Part shown: one piece after another, positions 35,692 through 43,195 of the stretch
Layout of the letters: each line of letters begins with the position of its first letter
How positions within the stretch are numbered: position 1 is the stretch's first letter
Virus record (IMG/VR): IMGVR_UViG_3300025645_000060
Location: 1-64,000 of that record
Length of the DNA stretch: 64,000 nucleotides
From: a virus
Reading direction: 5' to 3' (one strand)
The notes under the pieces: generated by a model
What the model was told of the DNA's origin: nothing
The model's input: only the letters and a program-made list of their open reading frames with translations
Database searches by the model: none
Made by a program: the position numbers and the translations under genes

Positions 35692-36072
35692 ATGAGAATA
35701 AACAATTCAAAAGCCACCGTAAGAGGTGAAGAGATCATCCTAGAAGGGATGCCAAATGTAAATATTGAGACTTTAGCCTACTTAAACAGAGCATTTAATC
35801 ATGAGCATAGAAAGAAGATAATAAGTGTCATACTAGAGAATGATAACAAATTGTCTGTTAAAGAGATATTCGTTCTGTCTGGATCATACTCTCAACCTGC
35901 CACATCTCAACACCTAGCAATACTGAGAGCGGCAAACTTGGTCACATCTAAAAGAGGCGAGTACTCTATACTGAATGGTTCTTTTAACTACTACTCCGTA
36001 AATGTTGATTATCTAAATCGTGTGGCTAATGCACTAGAAAGTATTTCTGAACCATTTAAAACTGAATCATGA
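35692..36072 (+). CDS. Winged-helix regulator, ArsR-like (126 aa)
   Basis: Residues about 35-115 fit an ArsR-type winged helix: FNHEHRKKIISVILENDNKLS, then SVKEIFVLSG, recognition helix SQPATSQHLAILRAANLV and wing TSKRGEYSIL...YYSVN. No metal-binding Cys. It heads a four-gene plus-strand operon that faces away from the late operon, so it may control the switch at this divergent region. Ends with ATGA overlap to the next gene. Confidence 0.78.
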   Translation: MRINNSKATVRGEEIILEGMPNVNIETLAYLNRAFNHEHRKKIISVILENDNKLSVKEIFVLSGSYSQPATSQHLAILRAANLVTSKRGEYSILNGSFNYYSVNVDYLNRVANALESISEPFKTES

Positions 36073-36281
36073 AAATAAAAACTGAAAATTACTGGGCGTG
36101 TATACGCTGTAAAGCAAACTCACTAGAACCAACGCAGAAAATGATCCCATGCCCCAGAGGTGGCTGCGAAGCTAGGATTAATGGCAAAATAACCACAGAA
36201 CTTAGGCTATTTGACAAAAATGAGTTCGAGGTAGCGAATAATGAAGAAATAACACCTTATACCTTTAAAACTAAAAACTGA
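36069..36281 (+). CDS. Small zinc-finger-like protein (70 aa)
   Basis: Two Cys pairs, CIRC near residue 11 and CPRGGC near residue 28, suggest a zinc ribbon; the rest is beta-strand-like. It overlaps the regulator gene by 4 bp, and its leader carries AAACTGAA before the ATG. It may be a partner of the regulator; function unknown. Confidence 0.6.
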   Translation: MKIKTENYWACIRCKANSLEPTQKMIPCPRGGCEARINGKITTELRLFDKNEFEVANNEEITPYTFKTKN

Positions 36282-36286
36282 AAATC

Positions 36287-36553
36287 ATGACAGAAAAACA
36301 ACTAGACAAAGGAAATGAAACATTCCAAGCAATAATGGATTGCGAATATGATATAGCGGAACTGAATAACCTCTATGAACACGTGAGCAATAAAGGAAGT
36401 GTAGTGCTAGATGTAAAAGGAAATACAGCAGAATATGGTAAGCCTATGGCAATAACCCTAGATACCAAAGGATTTCTAGATTTCTACAAGACACATCTAA
36501 GACGCCTAAGAGATAAACAGGAGACACTGAATCAAGAATTTAAAAACATATAA
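36287..36553 (+). CDS. Hypothetical helical protein (88 aa)
   Basis: Not recognised. N- and C-terminal helices rich in Glu/Lys (TFQAIMDCEYDIAELNNLYEH; THLRRLRDKQETLNQEF). It starts 5 bp after the zinc-finger gene, with AAACTGAAAATC before the ATG. Confidence 0.62.
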   Translation: MTEKQLDKGNETFQAIMDCEYDIAELNNLYEHVSNKGSVVLDVKGNTAEYGKPMAITLDTKGFLDFYKTHLRRLRDKQETLNQEFKNI

Positions 36554-36568
36554 CAAAAATACAATATC

Positions 36569-36889
36569 ATGAACACAGAAAGAGAAACAAGAACAAAAGA
36601 CGTAAGCCTATACTTTGATTGGGATGGTGGAGTGGAAATATCTCAAATGAAGAAAGATCTAGATGACGCACTGAAGCTAGGAGCAACCCATATGTATATA
36701 GGAATAGAAGAAGGATGGGATGAGGATACCAGTATGCTAGAAGTGTCAGCAACATACGAAGAATTAGAGACAGATGAGCAGTACGAACAAAGAATAGCCC
36801 TACTGAAACAGGGAGAAGAAAAGGCAAAAGCCTACGACCTCAGAATTCTAGCTGAACTGAAAGCTAAATACGAAACTGAAATTCAATAA
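36569..36889 (+). CDS. Hypothetical acidic protein (106 aa)
   Basis: Not recognised. VSLYFDWDGGVEISQMKKD-type start, an alpha/beta segment (GATHMYIGIEEG) and a long charged C-terminal helix. Last gene of the plus-strand operon, followed by a terminator. Confidence 0.62.
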   Translation: MNTERETRTKDVSLYFDWDGGVEISQMKKDLDDALKLGATHMYIGIEEGWDEDTSMLEVSATYEELETDEQYEQRIALLKQGEEKAKAYDLRILAELKAKYETEIQ

Positions 36890-36911
36890 TCAAACCCAAA
36901 AAATCTCAGAC

Positions 36912-36944
36912 GCCCTACCGAATTATATTTGGTGGGGCATTTTT
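36912..36944 (+). terminator. Rho-independent terminator
   Basis: GCCCTACC (36912-36919) pairs with GGTGGGGC (36931-36938), one G-T pair, followed by ATTTTT. It ends the plus-strand operon. Confidence 0.85.
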
Positions 36945-37267
36945 ATACATCCCTCGCAATAATTAGCCCAAATTCCCATATAACGGAATACCTGGCAAAT
37001 ACACCCCAAAATATATAATTCCAACTAATTAAGCGAACGCAGTATTATATTCTGAATACACTGAATATAGCAGTACAACCTCAACACACACCCCTTTTTT
37101 ACCCCTACCCTTTTTGGAAATGAATCAGAAAAAATTTTAGGATGGGGTAAAGGGCGATAGATCTTTTCTTGAGGTATCAACACCCCAAAACAAGAGTAAT
37201 AAGGTCTTTATATAGGGTTATATGGCGACCACACCGTATTATTATGATGTGATCGCCAGGTATTGCC
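36945..37267. other. Non-coding region between convergent genes
   Basis: No convincing ORF. A hairpin, GGCGACCACAC (37224-37234) with ATGTGATCGCC (37247-37257), stands near the stop of the minus-strand coiled-coil gene but lacks a T-run. Further in, TTTACCCC and GGGGTAAA (about 37094 and 37144) are complementary across a 40-nt loop. Confidence 0.5.
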
Positions 37268-37651
37268 CTATTTTGTTCTGTTTGAACATTCTCGGTATGC
37301 ATTTAATACCTTGTTTTGACTACTTATTAATCTATCTTGAGCACTTCGGTCGTTTGATAGTTCTAGTATTCGCCATGCATACCTTTCATTTTCTTGCTTC
37401 AGTCTGCTAATTGTGGCGTCTCTTTTGCTTATCTTATCGCTTAATATATCTATGTCATCTTCTAGCACTTCTATATTATCATTTCTTTCTTGTATCAATG
37501 CATTAAGACTACTTACCTCTGCATTTCTATATCTTAGCGTCTTAGTCAGCTGCGCCTCTGACTTAGATAGTAGAGTGTTTTCTCTCTGAAGTTCTTGTAT
37601 CTTACTACTTATGTTTGTTAGTTCCTCAATTACTTGCTTGATTATATTCAT
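37268..37651 (-). CDS. Coiled-coil protein (127 aa)
   Basis: Almost entirely heptad-patterned (LQRENTLLSKSEAQLTKTL; IEVLEDDIDILSDKISKRD). No membrane segment. Possibly a structural or regulatory scaffold; function unknown. Confidence 0.62.
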   Translation of the reverse strand: MNIIKQVIEELTNISSKIQELQRENTLLSKSEAQLTKTLRYRNAEVSSLNALIQERNDNIEVLEDDIDILSDKISKRDATISRLKQENERYAWRILELSNDRSAQDRLISSQNKVLNAYRECSNRTK

Positions 37652-37707
37652 TGTATTGTTTATTTAGTTGTTAATTAATTGATTGTTAGGTTATTGTATG
37701 CGGTCAG

Positions 37708-37905
37708 TTAATCAACTGCTATATGTGTAACTTGGCTTCCTGCTAGTTCACATAATACCACCGTTACATCATACGCTTTTCTTGCCTTAAAGAGTCTTGC
37801 AGCCTTATCTCTAGCTTGTATGCTAGTACTAGCATATACGTCAAGCGTTTTGCCCTTATAGAATGCCTTGTATCCGTTTAAGTTGTTATTGTCTGTATTA
37901 GTCAT
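37708..37905 (-). CDS. Small conserved phage protein (65 aa)
   Basis: The core YKAFYKGKTLDVYASTSIQA...KAYDVTVVLCELAGSQVTHIAVD resembles a widespread phage family of unknown function with the same strand-helix-strand pattern. No catalytic motif. Confidence 0.62.
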   Translation of the reverse strand: MTNTDNNNLNGYKAFYKGKTLDVYASTSIQARDKAARLFKARKAYDVTVVLCELAGSQVTHIAVD

Positions 37906-38199
37906 ATTAGTAATTTTTTGAAAAATGAAAATTTGTTTTCTTGTGTAAATTCTTACATATACCCTTATTAATTAAATTGTATTGTGTGTTATATAGGTGG
38001 TGTGTATACTCTTTATGGTTGTGTATTGTCTTATAGTACTGTGGTATTCATTTTGCGCTATATATGGACTCCGTTGTATTCTTATTATTGTACTTGTATT
38101 GTATACATTGTTATCTGTTACCGTTTCCCTTGTATTGTAGGAGTATCTATCTTTTATATGTATTGTTTCTCCCTTAGGTAGTTTTGAACAGCATTCTTT
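37906..38199. other. Non-coding stretch with repeated TGTATTGT
   Basis: No credible gene. The octamer TGTATTGT occurs at 37979, 38022, 38095, 38131 and 38159, and again at 37652 before the coiled-coil gene start. Minus-strand reading is ACAATACA. Possibly protein-binding sites or low-complexity drift. Confidence 0.4.
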
Positions 38200-38361
38200 T
38201 CAGTTTTTACCCTTTTTTTTCTCTAATTTGTCAAAGTTTACCTTTATTTCATTCAACCATGCTAATTTCTCTATTTGTAACTCGAGTATAGCGCTATCTA
38301 TTTGTTTTATACGCTCTTTTGATATGGTAATTTGTGCCCTAATTAATATGTTATTTTCCAT
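38200..38361 (-). CDS. Small helical protein (53 aa)
   Basis: ATG at 38361 opens MENNILIRAQITISKERIKQ..., a coiled-coil-like, Lys-rich small protein ending in TGA at 38200-38202. It follows the 19-aa hydrophobic ORF after 4 bp. Accepted for its tight fit and heptad pattern. Confidence 0.5.
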   Translation of the reverse strand: MENNILIRAQITISKERIKQIDSAILELQIEKLAWLNEIKVNFDKLEKKKGKN

Positions 38362-38365
38362 TTTT

Positions 38366-38425
38366 TCACTTATTTTTGATTATTAGATAAATTGGTACGA
38401 ATATTAAAAATAGTATTATATCCAT
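38366..38425 (-). CDS. 19-aa hydrophobic peptide
   Basis: A tiny frame, MDIILFLIFVPIYLIIKNK, forming one membrane helix with a basic end. It lies 18 bp after the 200-aa gene and 4 bp before the 53-aa gene, so it fits an operon. One of several such peptides in this window. Confidence 0.4.
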   Translation of the reverse strand: MDIILFLIFVPIYLIIKNK

Positions 38426-38443
38426 GTTTTTAAATTTAATAGG

Positions 38444-39046
38444 TTAATTGATTAGATATTGGTTATTTTGTGCGGATAGCCATATGATTGCTTGGTACTC
38501 AAAACCATAAATCCCGATTTTTTCAGCCTTTTTAATGGTTAATTTCTTAATTTGGTCATATGCTAACTTCCCTATTGCTGCGGATTTTATACTTTTTAAT
38601 TCTAATAAACAAGCTCTAATATGCCAAATATCCACAGTAACATTAGTACTATCTAAGTGTGCAATATTTCTAACAAAATTATAAGTCTTTCGGCTATCTT
38701 CAGTTATTGCAATTTCTCCACGTCCTAAAGCGAATGCCTTAAATTTATTTTTATGGAAAGTGCATACTTTCACATCTTCAGCATTCTTTCCCTCTTTTAT
38801 AGCCTCTAAGACTGTAATAGCATCTTTTAAGTTTTGTATCCATTTGTTACGTGGTGAAAGTGATGATACTATAGAGGCTACTATTAATGGTGTCGTATTG
38901 TATATTTTCGCATTCTCTACACAAAATTGATTCGCTTGCTCATACCATTTCTTGCCATTCGCTTGATCTTCTAATGTAGATGCGTTAAATATTATATCTA
39001 AGTTTTTAGATATTTTTGATAATTCGTATTTTGTTAGTTTTTTCAT
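38444..39046 (-). CDS. Phage protein with SPRNKW motif (DUF7178-like, 200 aa)
   Basis: Helical protein containing IVASIVSSLSPRNKWIQNLKDA, the S-P-R-x-x-W-x-x-N block that marks a family common in phages (I recall it as DUF7178; function unknown, with a helical layout that reminds of HhH DNA glycosylases). Later conserved-looking parts are FALGRGEIAITEDSRKTYNFVRNI and VTVDIWHIRA. Start chosen at the ATG at 39046 because a longer frame from 39094 overlaps the upstream gene. Confidence 0.6.
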   Translation of the reverse strand: MKKLTKYELSKISKNLDIIFNASTLEDQANGKKWYEQANQFCVENAKIYNTTPLIVASIVSSLSPRNKWIQNLKDAITVLEAIKEGKNAEDVKVCTFHKNKFKAFALGRGEIAITEDSRKTYNFVRNIAHLDSTNVTVDIWHIRACLLELKSIKSAAIGKLAYDQIKKLTIKKAEKIGIYGFEYQAIIWLSAQNNQYLIN

Positions 39047-39071
39047 ATCCTTTCTTTTTATGTTCTTTTTT

Positions 39072-39527
39072 TTATGACTGGTAAAAACTCCCAATCTTTA
39101 CATACATTTCTGCTTTCATTTTCCTATATTCTTTTTTCTGGTAATTTGTACCAATTTGGTTAGTTGGTATATATATTGTTTTTTTATTATCTATATTGTA
39201 TATGGCTTCTTGGTTATTTTCCATACCTTGAATTATTGCCGTCTTAAGATCCTGTATATTTGTAGAAATATCAAAAATACATATTTCTTTATCTATCCAA
39301 AGACCAAAATATTTATCTTTTTTTAAGTTGTAAGCATACTTAAAAATGTAACTCTTTAGTAAAGGTTTAACATCTTCAATAGATGTTATTAATTCGCTAC
39401 CCTTATCGCTCACCATATACCCACTTTTAGGCACTAAATAGTTACCTTTTGCGTCGATTAAATTAGGATTAAATGATATACCCTTATTGTCAATGATGTA
39501 CTTTGCTACTTGTTTTAAATTCCTCAT
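39072..39527 (-). CDS. Hypothetical protein (151 aa)
   Basis: Not recognised. Alpha/beta composition (YFGLWIDKEICIFDIST; AIYNIDNKKTIYIPTNQIG). First gene of a short minus-strand run toward 38200. Confidence 0.6.
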   Translation of the reverse strand: MRNLKQVAKYIIDNKGISFNPNLIDAKGNYLVPKSGYMVSDKGSELITSIEDVKPLLKSYIFKYAYNLKKDKYFGLWIDKEICIFDISTNIQDLKTAIIQGMENNQEAIYNIDNKKTIYIPTNQIGTNYQKKEYRKMKAEMYVKIGSFYQS

Positions 39528-39860
39528 TTTTAAAAGTTTTATAAATTAGCTAACTACCAATTATAATTCAAATATCGTATTAATATCTGATATATTCTAG
39601 TTATTGCGAAAAAAAGATATATTTTTATTATTGTAATATGTTTTGATCATATACACTATATAAAGGAACACACACGCACGTAACTAAAATTTTCACATAT
39701 GCAAATATTTCTTTGCCTAAATTTTGCCGTTAACACATATGAATTTATACAATATGATGAATCCAATCTACTTAGTGTACATTTGACACTATCCTTAGTG
39801 TAGATCTCACACGAACCTGGTTGTCCTAGTATCTCTATCGTCAGAAAATGCAGCCTCGTT
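39528..39860. other. Non-coding region before the repeat array
   Basis: AT-rich. A 73-codon frame on the minus strand (39656-39877) has a composition unlike neighbouring proteins and runs into the repeat array, so I do not accept it. No other feature recognised. Confidence 0.5.
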
Positions 39861-39967
39861 TTCCCTAGAAAGCCCATTGGGCAAATTCCCTAGAAATCGC
39901 TCTGGGCAAATTTCCCTAGAAAGTCCGTTGGGCAAATTTTATTTCCCTAGAGATCGCATTGGGCAAA
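39861..39967. repeat. Four 25-bp repeats upstream of a promoter
   Basis: Copies at 39861-39885, 39886-39910, 39912-39936 and 39943-39967 share TTCCCTAGAAA/G, a variable centre and TGGGCAAA. The first copy contains the palindrome GCCCATTGGGC. The array ends 2 bp before the -33 box of the promoter for the gene at 40028, a typical place for operator or activator sites. Confidence 0.8.
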
Positions 39968-39969
39968 AG

Positions 39970-39999
39970 TTTGTTTTTGTTATTTTATTACTATATTTA
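39970..39999 (+). promoter_or_regulatory. Bacteroidetes-type promoter
   Basis: TTTG (39970-39973), 18 nt, TATATTTA (39992-39999; one mismatch to TAnnTTTG). Start expected near 40006, about 22 nt before the ATG at 40028. Confidence 0.6.
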
Positions 40000-40027
40000 C
40001 ACAATAAACAACATAAAATTAATTGAG

Positions 40028-40336
40028 ATGAAAAGAAATATAACGGTAGAACACTTCGATCACGTATACTTAGAGTTAGTTGGAAGTGCGTATTACGGTA
40101 ACGATTGGGATAGTCTGTTCTACTTTAGAGTTCCTATAGATAAGATTGAGTGTTGGTTAGTTGGTAAGGGTCTGGTAGGTTCTGTTTCAGTTGATGCTCT
40201 GAACGACGATGGTGATCACACTACTTACGAATCTGTTGTTACTATGGGTGACTATATGGATGAATACTTTGATGATTCTGTTCTCTCTGAGTACTTGAGT
40301 GAGCATAATATTCAGACTGTGATACCTAGCGAGTGA
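40028..40336 (+). CDS. Hypothetical acidic protein (102 aa)
   Basis: Lone plus-strand gene directly after the 25-bp repeat array and promoter. Reads MKRNITVEHFDHVYLELVGS and ends with an acidic segment (YMDEYFDDSVLSEYLSEH). ATG at 40028 chosen since an upstream frame start would lie in the repeats. Acidic pI and single-gene control would fit an anti-host or DNA-mimic protein, but this is only a guess. Confidence 0.6.
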   Translation: MKRNITVEHFDHVYLELVGSAYYGNDWDSLFYFRVPIDKIECWLVGKGLVGSVSVDALNDDGDHTTYESVVTMGDYMDEYFDDSVLSEYLSEHNIQTVIPSE

Positions 40337-40470
40337 TTCTAGCGATGTTATGCCAAAACATATACTATCATGCCACAGAACACAAGAAAGCCCCTTAGAT
40401 CGTGTCTGAGAGGCTCAATTGATGTTTGCTGTGAGTGAATGGTTGCTATCTTTGTCTTGTGTGTATGGTA

Positions 40471-40662
40471 TTAGTGTTTGTTTGTTACTAACATATGGTT
40501 CAGTTTACCATACTCTCTAGAAAATCGAGTTTGCAAATATTTTCCAGTTTGCAATTTTTTTCTGGTTTGCAAAATAATTCCAGTTTGCAAATCTTTTTCA
40601 GTTTCCAATTTATTCTCAGTTTGAAAACCTAGTTTGAAAATTATTCCCGCTAGAACTTCCAC
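40471..40662 (-). CDS. Possible hexapeptide-repeat protein (63 aa)
   Basis: A GTG-started frame overlapping the end of the 88-aa gene by 13 bp. The 18-bp DNA repeat gives a 6-aa repeat with Leu-Gln-Thr at the same place (DLQTGI, ILQTRK, KLQTGK, YLQTRF). The frame stays open because the repeat is 18 bp. It may be a real short repeat protein or only a by-product of a DNA-level iteron array. Confidence 0.3.
   Translation of the reverse strand: MEVLAGIIFKLGFQTENKLETEKDLQTGIILQTRKKLQTGKYLQTRFSREYGKLNHMLVTNKH
40527..40647. repeat. 18-bp tandem iteron-like array
   Basis: Six units start at 40527, 40545, 40563, 40581, 40599 and 40617, exactly 18 bp apart, then a shorter one at 40630. Minus-strand core TTGCAAACTGG with AT-rich spacers. 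A related sequence, ATAATTTTCAAACT, also stands alone in the leaders of the two upstream genes (40965-40979 and 41380-41394). Confidence 0.8.
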
Positions 40663-40916
40663 TTTCCATTATGACCCTCTTCCTCTAGGTCGAATACCTC
40701 CGCAGGGTTGGTTAGGTCTACTTCCTTAATCTTATAGGCTATAGGCATTTTTAAATGCGTATCAGATAGATCTTTTGGATCAAGTTCTGCCAACCATGTC
40801 TTGCAAAATCGTTTAGCTGGAGTACCTAGACATATCATTCCATCATTATCCCTAGAATTTGAGATCACTTTGAATAGGTTCTCTAGTACTTCCTGGTTTA
40901 CTGTTACTCTTTTCAT
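40650..40916 (-). CDS. Hypothetical protein (88 aa)
   Basis: Not recognised. Starts MKRVTVNQEVLENLFKVISN, with LGTPAKRFCKTWLAELDPKDL in the middle and an acidic end. Its leader has AAACTGAA before the ATG and an iteron-like motif. Last 13 bases overlap the hexapeptide frame. Confidence 0.58.
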   Translation of the reverse strand: MKRVTVNQEVLENLFKVISNSRDNDGMICLGTPAKRFCKTWLAELDPKDLSDTHLKMPIAYKIKEVDLTNPAEVFDLEEEGHNGKWKF

Positions 40917-40974
40917 TTCAGTTTATTGTTTAATTGATTATCGTGCCTAGAGGCGATAAAATTCAGTTTGAAAA

Positions 40975-41358
40975 TTATTTTATAAGTTTTAATTCCTCAC
41001 CAGTTAGTGCGAAGTATAGGTTTTGTAGTTGGTGTATGTATTTGAGCCTCATCAAATAGTTCCCATCAAGGAAGTATTTTTCTCCATCTGGACTTACTGT
41101 TAGTTCTCTTGATGACTCCCCTAGTATGTACGATGGTTCTATTTCCATTGTTATCTTGTAGCCCACCCCAAAAAACCGATTTTGTGTTACAAGCCCAAAC
41201 TTCAATAGCCAATCTTTAGTAATGGGTATTGGTTCATAGAGTTGAGATGGCTCACCTAAAGTGTAACATATATTACTTATTGTCTTAGGGGATACGGTTA
41301 AAGTACTCCCCATAAATTTAATTTTATTCCCTATCCTTAATTCTGTTGCTTTAATCAT
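40975..41358 (-). CDS. Conserved Bacteroidetes phage protein, ELRIGN type (127 aa)
   Basis: Begins MIKATELRIGNKIKF, continues with PIPITKDWLLKFGLV and ends YIHQLQNLYFALTGEEL. This combination is widespread in Bacteroidetes phages and prophages; its function is unknown. Stop codon lies within a copy of the iteron-like leader motif of the next gene. Confidence 0.72.
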   Translation of the reverse strand: MIKATELRIGNKIKFMGSTLTVSPKTISNICYTLGEPSQLYEPIPITKDWLLKFGLVTQNRFFGVGYKITMEIEPSYILGESSRELTVSPDGEKYFLDGNYLMRLKYIHQLQNLYFALTGEELKLIK

Positions 41359-41395
41359 GAGTTCCTATATTCTATTTTGAGTTTGAAAATTATTT

Positions 41396-41431
41396 GTAAA
41401 AAACGGAGCGCAGGGCAAACCATACACGCTC
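41396..41431 (-). terminator. Rho-independent terminator
   Basis: On the minus strand GGAGCG (41431-41426) pairs with CGCTCC (41409-41404), followed by GTTTTTT. It ends transcription from the 41481-43111 genes. Confidence 0.72.
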
Positions 41432-41480
41432 CTAGAAAACTACATTAATCAATCTCAATGATTAATAAATCTTATATTTC

Positions 41481-41765
41481 TTACTGACCATCATGCCATC
41501 CCTTATCATACGCATCATCCATATCTTTCTCAGAGTATCGGATCTTATATTTCTTAGCCCATTTTCTAACGACATCTTCTCTTAGTACTGACCTGTGAGG
41601 CGTGTACAATCCTCCAAAATCTGGCTCTAAAAACCTTTTCTTTACTTGTGGAATCCAAGAAAAACGAAGCTGATGGTAATGTTCTAACATCGTTATAGTC
41701 TCCAAGTCTCCTTCTTCCCTTGCTTTCCTTATTCTTGCGTTTACTTCCTTTGTGGTTGGGTACAT
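41481..41765 (-). CDS. Hypothetical protein (94 aa)
   Basis: Not recognised. Basic N-terminal helix (VNARIRKAREEGDLETITML) and a C-terminal segment ending YDKGWHDGQ. Leader AAAAACTGAACT before the ATG. Starts 10 bp after the mini membrane ORF. Confidence 0.58.
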   Translation of the reverse strand: MYPTTKEVNARIRKAREEGDLETITMLEHYHQLRFSWIPQVKKRFLEPDFGGLYTPHRSVLREDVVRKWAKKYKIRYSEKDMDDAYDKGWHDGQ

Positions 41766-41775
41766 AGTTCAGTTT

Positions 41776-41847
41776 TTAATACATATCATCGTCAAAAAAC
41801 ATGGCGAAGAATGCTATGATAAAAATCAATTGTATCAATTCAATCAT
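41776..41847 (-). CDS. 23-aa hydrophobic peptide
   Basis: MIELIQLIFIIAFFAMFFDDDMY: one membrane helix with an acidic end. Its ATG overlaps the stop of the preceding 53-aa gene (TAATG), which suggests translational coupling. Confidence 0.45.
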   Translation of the reverse strand: MIELIQLIFIIAFFAMFFDDDMY

Positions 41848-42008
41848 TAGTTCTGCAATTTAAGGTTCTCGGACTGAACCATACCCTTCTCGTCAATGAG
41901 ATGTCCATACTTCTTGTATATAGCTTCATATGTTACGTCATATACTTGACATAACTTATGTACGTGTACTTCGTTTGTGTATACTCTTAATTTTGAATTA
42001 GATGCCAT
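41847..42008 (-). CDS. 53-aa protein shared with phage B
   Basis: ATG at 42008, leader CTAAAAACTGAAAATT. Residues 15-44 (VHVHKLCQVYDVTYEAIYKK and YGHLIDEKGMV) closely match the phage B protein at 58382-58579 (IHIHKLIQMYNLTYQKAYKK, YGHLIDEKGMV). The helix-turn-helix-like pattern suggests a small DNA-binding protein. The match between two otherwise different phages is the main evidence that it is real. Confidence 0.78.
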   Translation of the reverse strand: MASNSKLRVYTNEVHVHKLCQVYDVTYEAIYKKYGHLIDEKGMVQSENLKLQN

Positions 42009-42013
42009 AATTT

Positions 42014-42499
42014 TCAGTTTTTAGGGTTTTTAATATTAGTTAAGTTTATGTACAAGTCAGAATCTATTGGCGACCAACTACCATCTAGCTTCTTGCACTC
42101 CATCCCAACAGAACCAACCAAGCTAAATGTCTCTCCTATATCAGAAAAGCCGCCTTGCACAATGTTGCCCCATGGGGAAACTACTCCACCTTCTCCACAT
42201 TCAGAATTAATCGTGTTGATATTGTACTCGTGTATTCCTAATTCCATAGATTCGTCTAAATCATCTGCAATTAACACGAAGCTAACTTTATTGCCATCTG
42301 GCATTATTCCTTCGACATTCACTTTGAATCGGTAACCACCATAACAAAACACTTTTTCCTCTGCGTATACAATTGGATCATAAATGGTGTCTCCAGCGAC
42401 ATAAATAAAGTTGTCTTCTAGGTGATCATTATTTACACATGACGACATATTGATAACAAACCATGAGGCTAGGAATATTGTAATAAATAATTTTCTCAT
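42014..42499 (-). CDS. Phage-encoded lipoprotein (161 aa)
   Basis: N-terminus MRKLFITIFLASWFVINMSSC shows a lipoprotein signal peptide with lipobox ending in Cys21, so the mature protein would be lipid-anchored. The rest is strand-rich with few features. Phage lipoproteins are often superinfection-exclusion factors that block receptors (established for T5 Llp), or outer spanins; with no inner spanin next to it, exclusion is the more likely guess. Confidence 0.68.
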   Translation of the reverse strand: MRKLFITIFLASWFVINMSSCVNNDHLEDNFIYVAGDTIYDPIVYAEEKVFCYGGYRFKVNVEGIMPDGNKVSFVLIADDLDESMELGIHEYNINTINSECGEGGVVSPWGNIVQGGFSDIGETFSLVGSVGMECKKLDGSWSPIDSDLYINLTNIKNPKN

Positions 42500-42541
42500 T
42501 TCTTTAGTTTTTTAAGTAAATAATCATCTACACTTATTTTA

Positions 42542-43111
42542 TTATGACCAAGGATCAATTGGAAATCCTTGATGCTGTAATTCTTCTCTTTGCTCGTCTG
42601 TCATTTCAACGCCATTGTATTCAGCATATGAGATGTAAGAATCCTCAACCTCTCCATCATTCGATATTTCGACATTCTGAACCAAAGACCAATCGTACTT
42701 GTTATTCTCACTTACATACTTGTCAATCCATGACTTCTCCGCATCGTTTACTTCATATACAGAAACTTCTACCTTCTCAGAACCTGCACCAATAGTATGA
42801 CCCTTTAGAGTCTTTCTAGACCACTCCTTGCAGAAGTTCTCCGCTTGTTTTATAGTTTGAAAAATTAATTTGGCAGTTGAATGTGTTTCCTTTTTTACTT
42901 TCATCGCATCCCATCCGTTATTTACAGCAACGTCACTCCAGAACGCATTCTTCTCTTCAGTTTCTGACCAATTAAATGCGCCAGACAAAACATCGCCTAA
43001 ATTATCACGTAAACTTGGTGCATCTAATGTACCTTCTGCTCTTGAGTAATATATTGCTCTTCCACTTAACTCTTGTGGCAATTCTAGTAACCAATCTTTA
43101 ACCGTTTTCAT
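42542..43111 (-). CDS. Hypothetical acidic protein (189 aa)
   Basis: Not recognised. N-terminus MKTVKDWLLELPQELSGRAI, an ETHSTAKLIFQTIKQAENFCKEW helix near the middle, acidic C-terminus ending QGFPIDPWS. A TATATTTA box lies about 34 nt upstream. Confidence 0.6.
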   Translation of the reverse strand: MKTVKDWLLELPQELSGRAIYYSRAEGTLDAPSLRDNLGDVLSGAFNWSETEEKNAFWSDVAVNNGWDAMKVKKETHSTAKLIFQTIKQAENFCKEWSRKTLKGHTIGAGSEKVEVSVYEVNDAEKSWIDKYVSENNKYDWSLVQNVEISNDGEVEDSYISYAEYNGVEMTDEQREELQHQGFPIDPWS

Positions 43112-43195
43112 AACTCTTAGTTGTTTAGTGAGTTGTAAATATAGTATAAGTTTTCACTTTATCCTAACTTTTAAACAAAAAAGATGCAAAAAACA

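Noticed and set aside
37224-37257. Hairpin as a terminator
   Set aside because: Stem is good but no T-run follows on either strand.
37984-38181. 65-codon plus-strand frame
   Set aside because: Tyr/Cys/Ile-rich translation of TGTATTGT low-complexity DNA.
39656-39877. 73-codon minus-strand frame
   Set aside because: Runs out of the 25-bp repeats, with composition unlike other proteins and no promoter.
39861-39967. Repeat array as a CRISPR
   Set aside because: Units abut or have gaps of only 1-6 bp with no unique spacers of normal length, and no cas genes are present.
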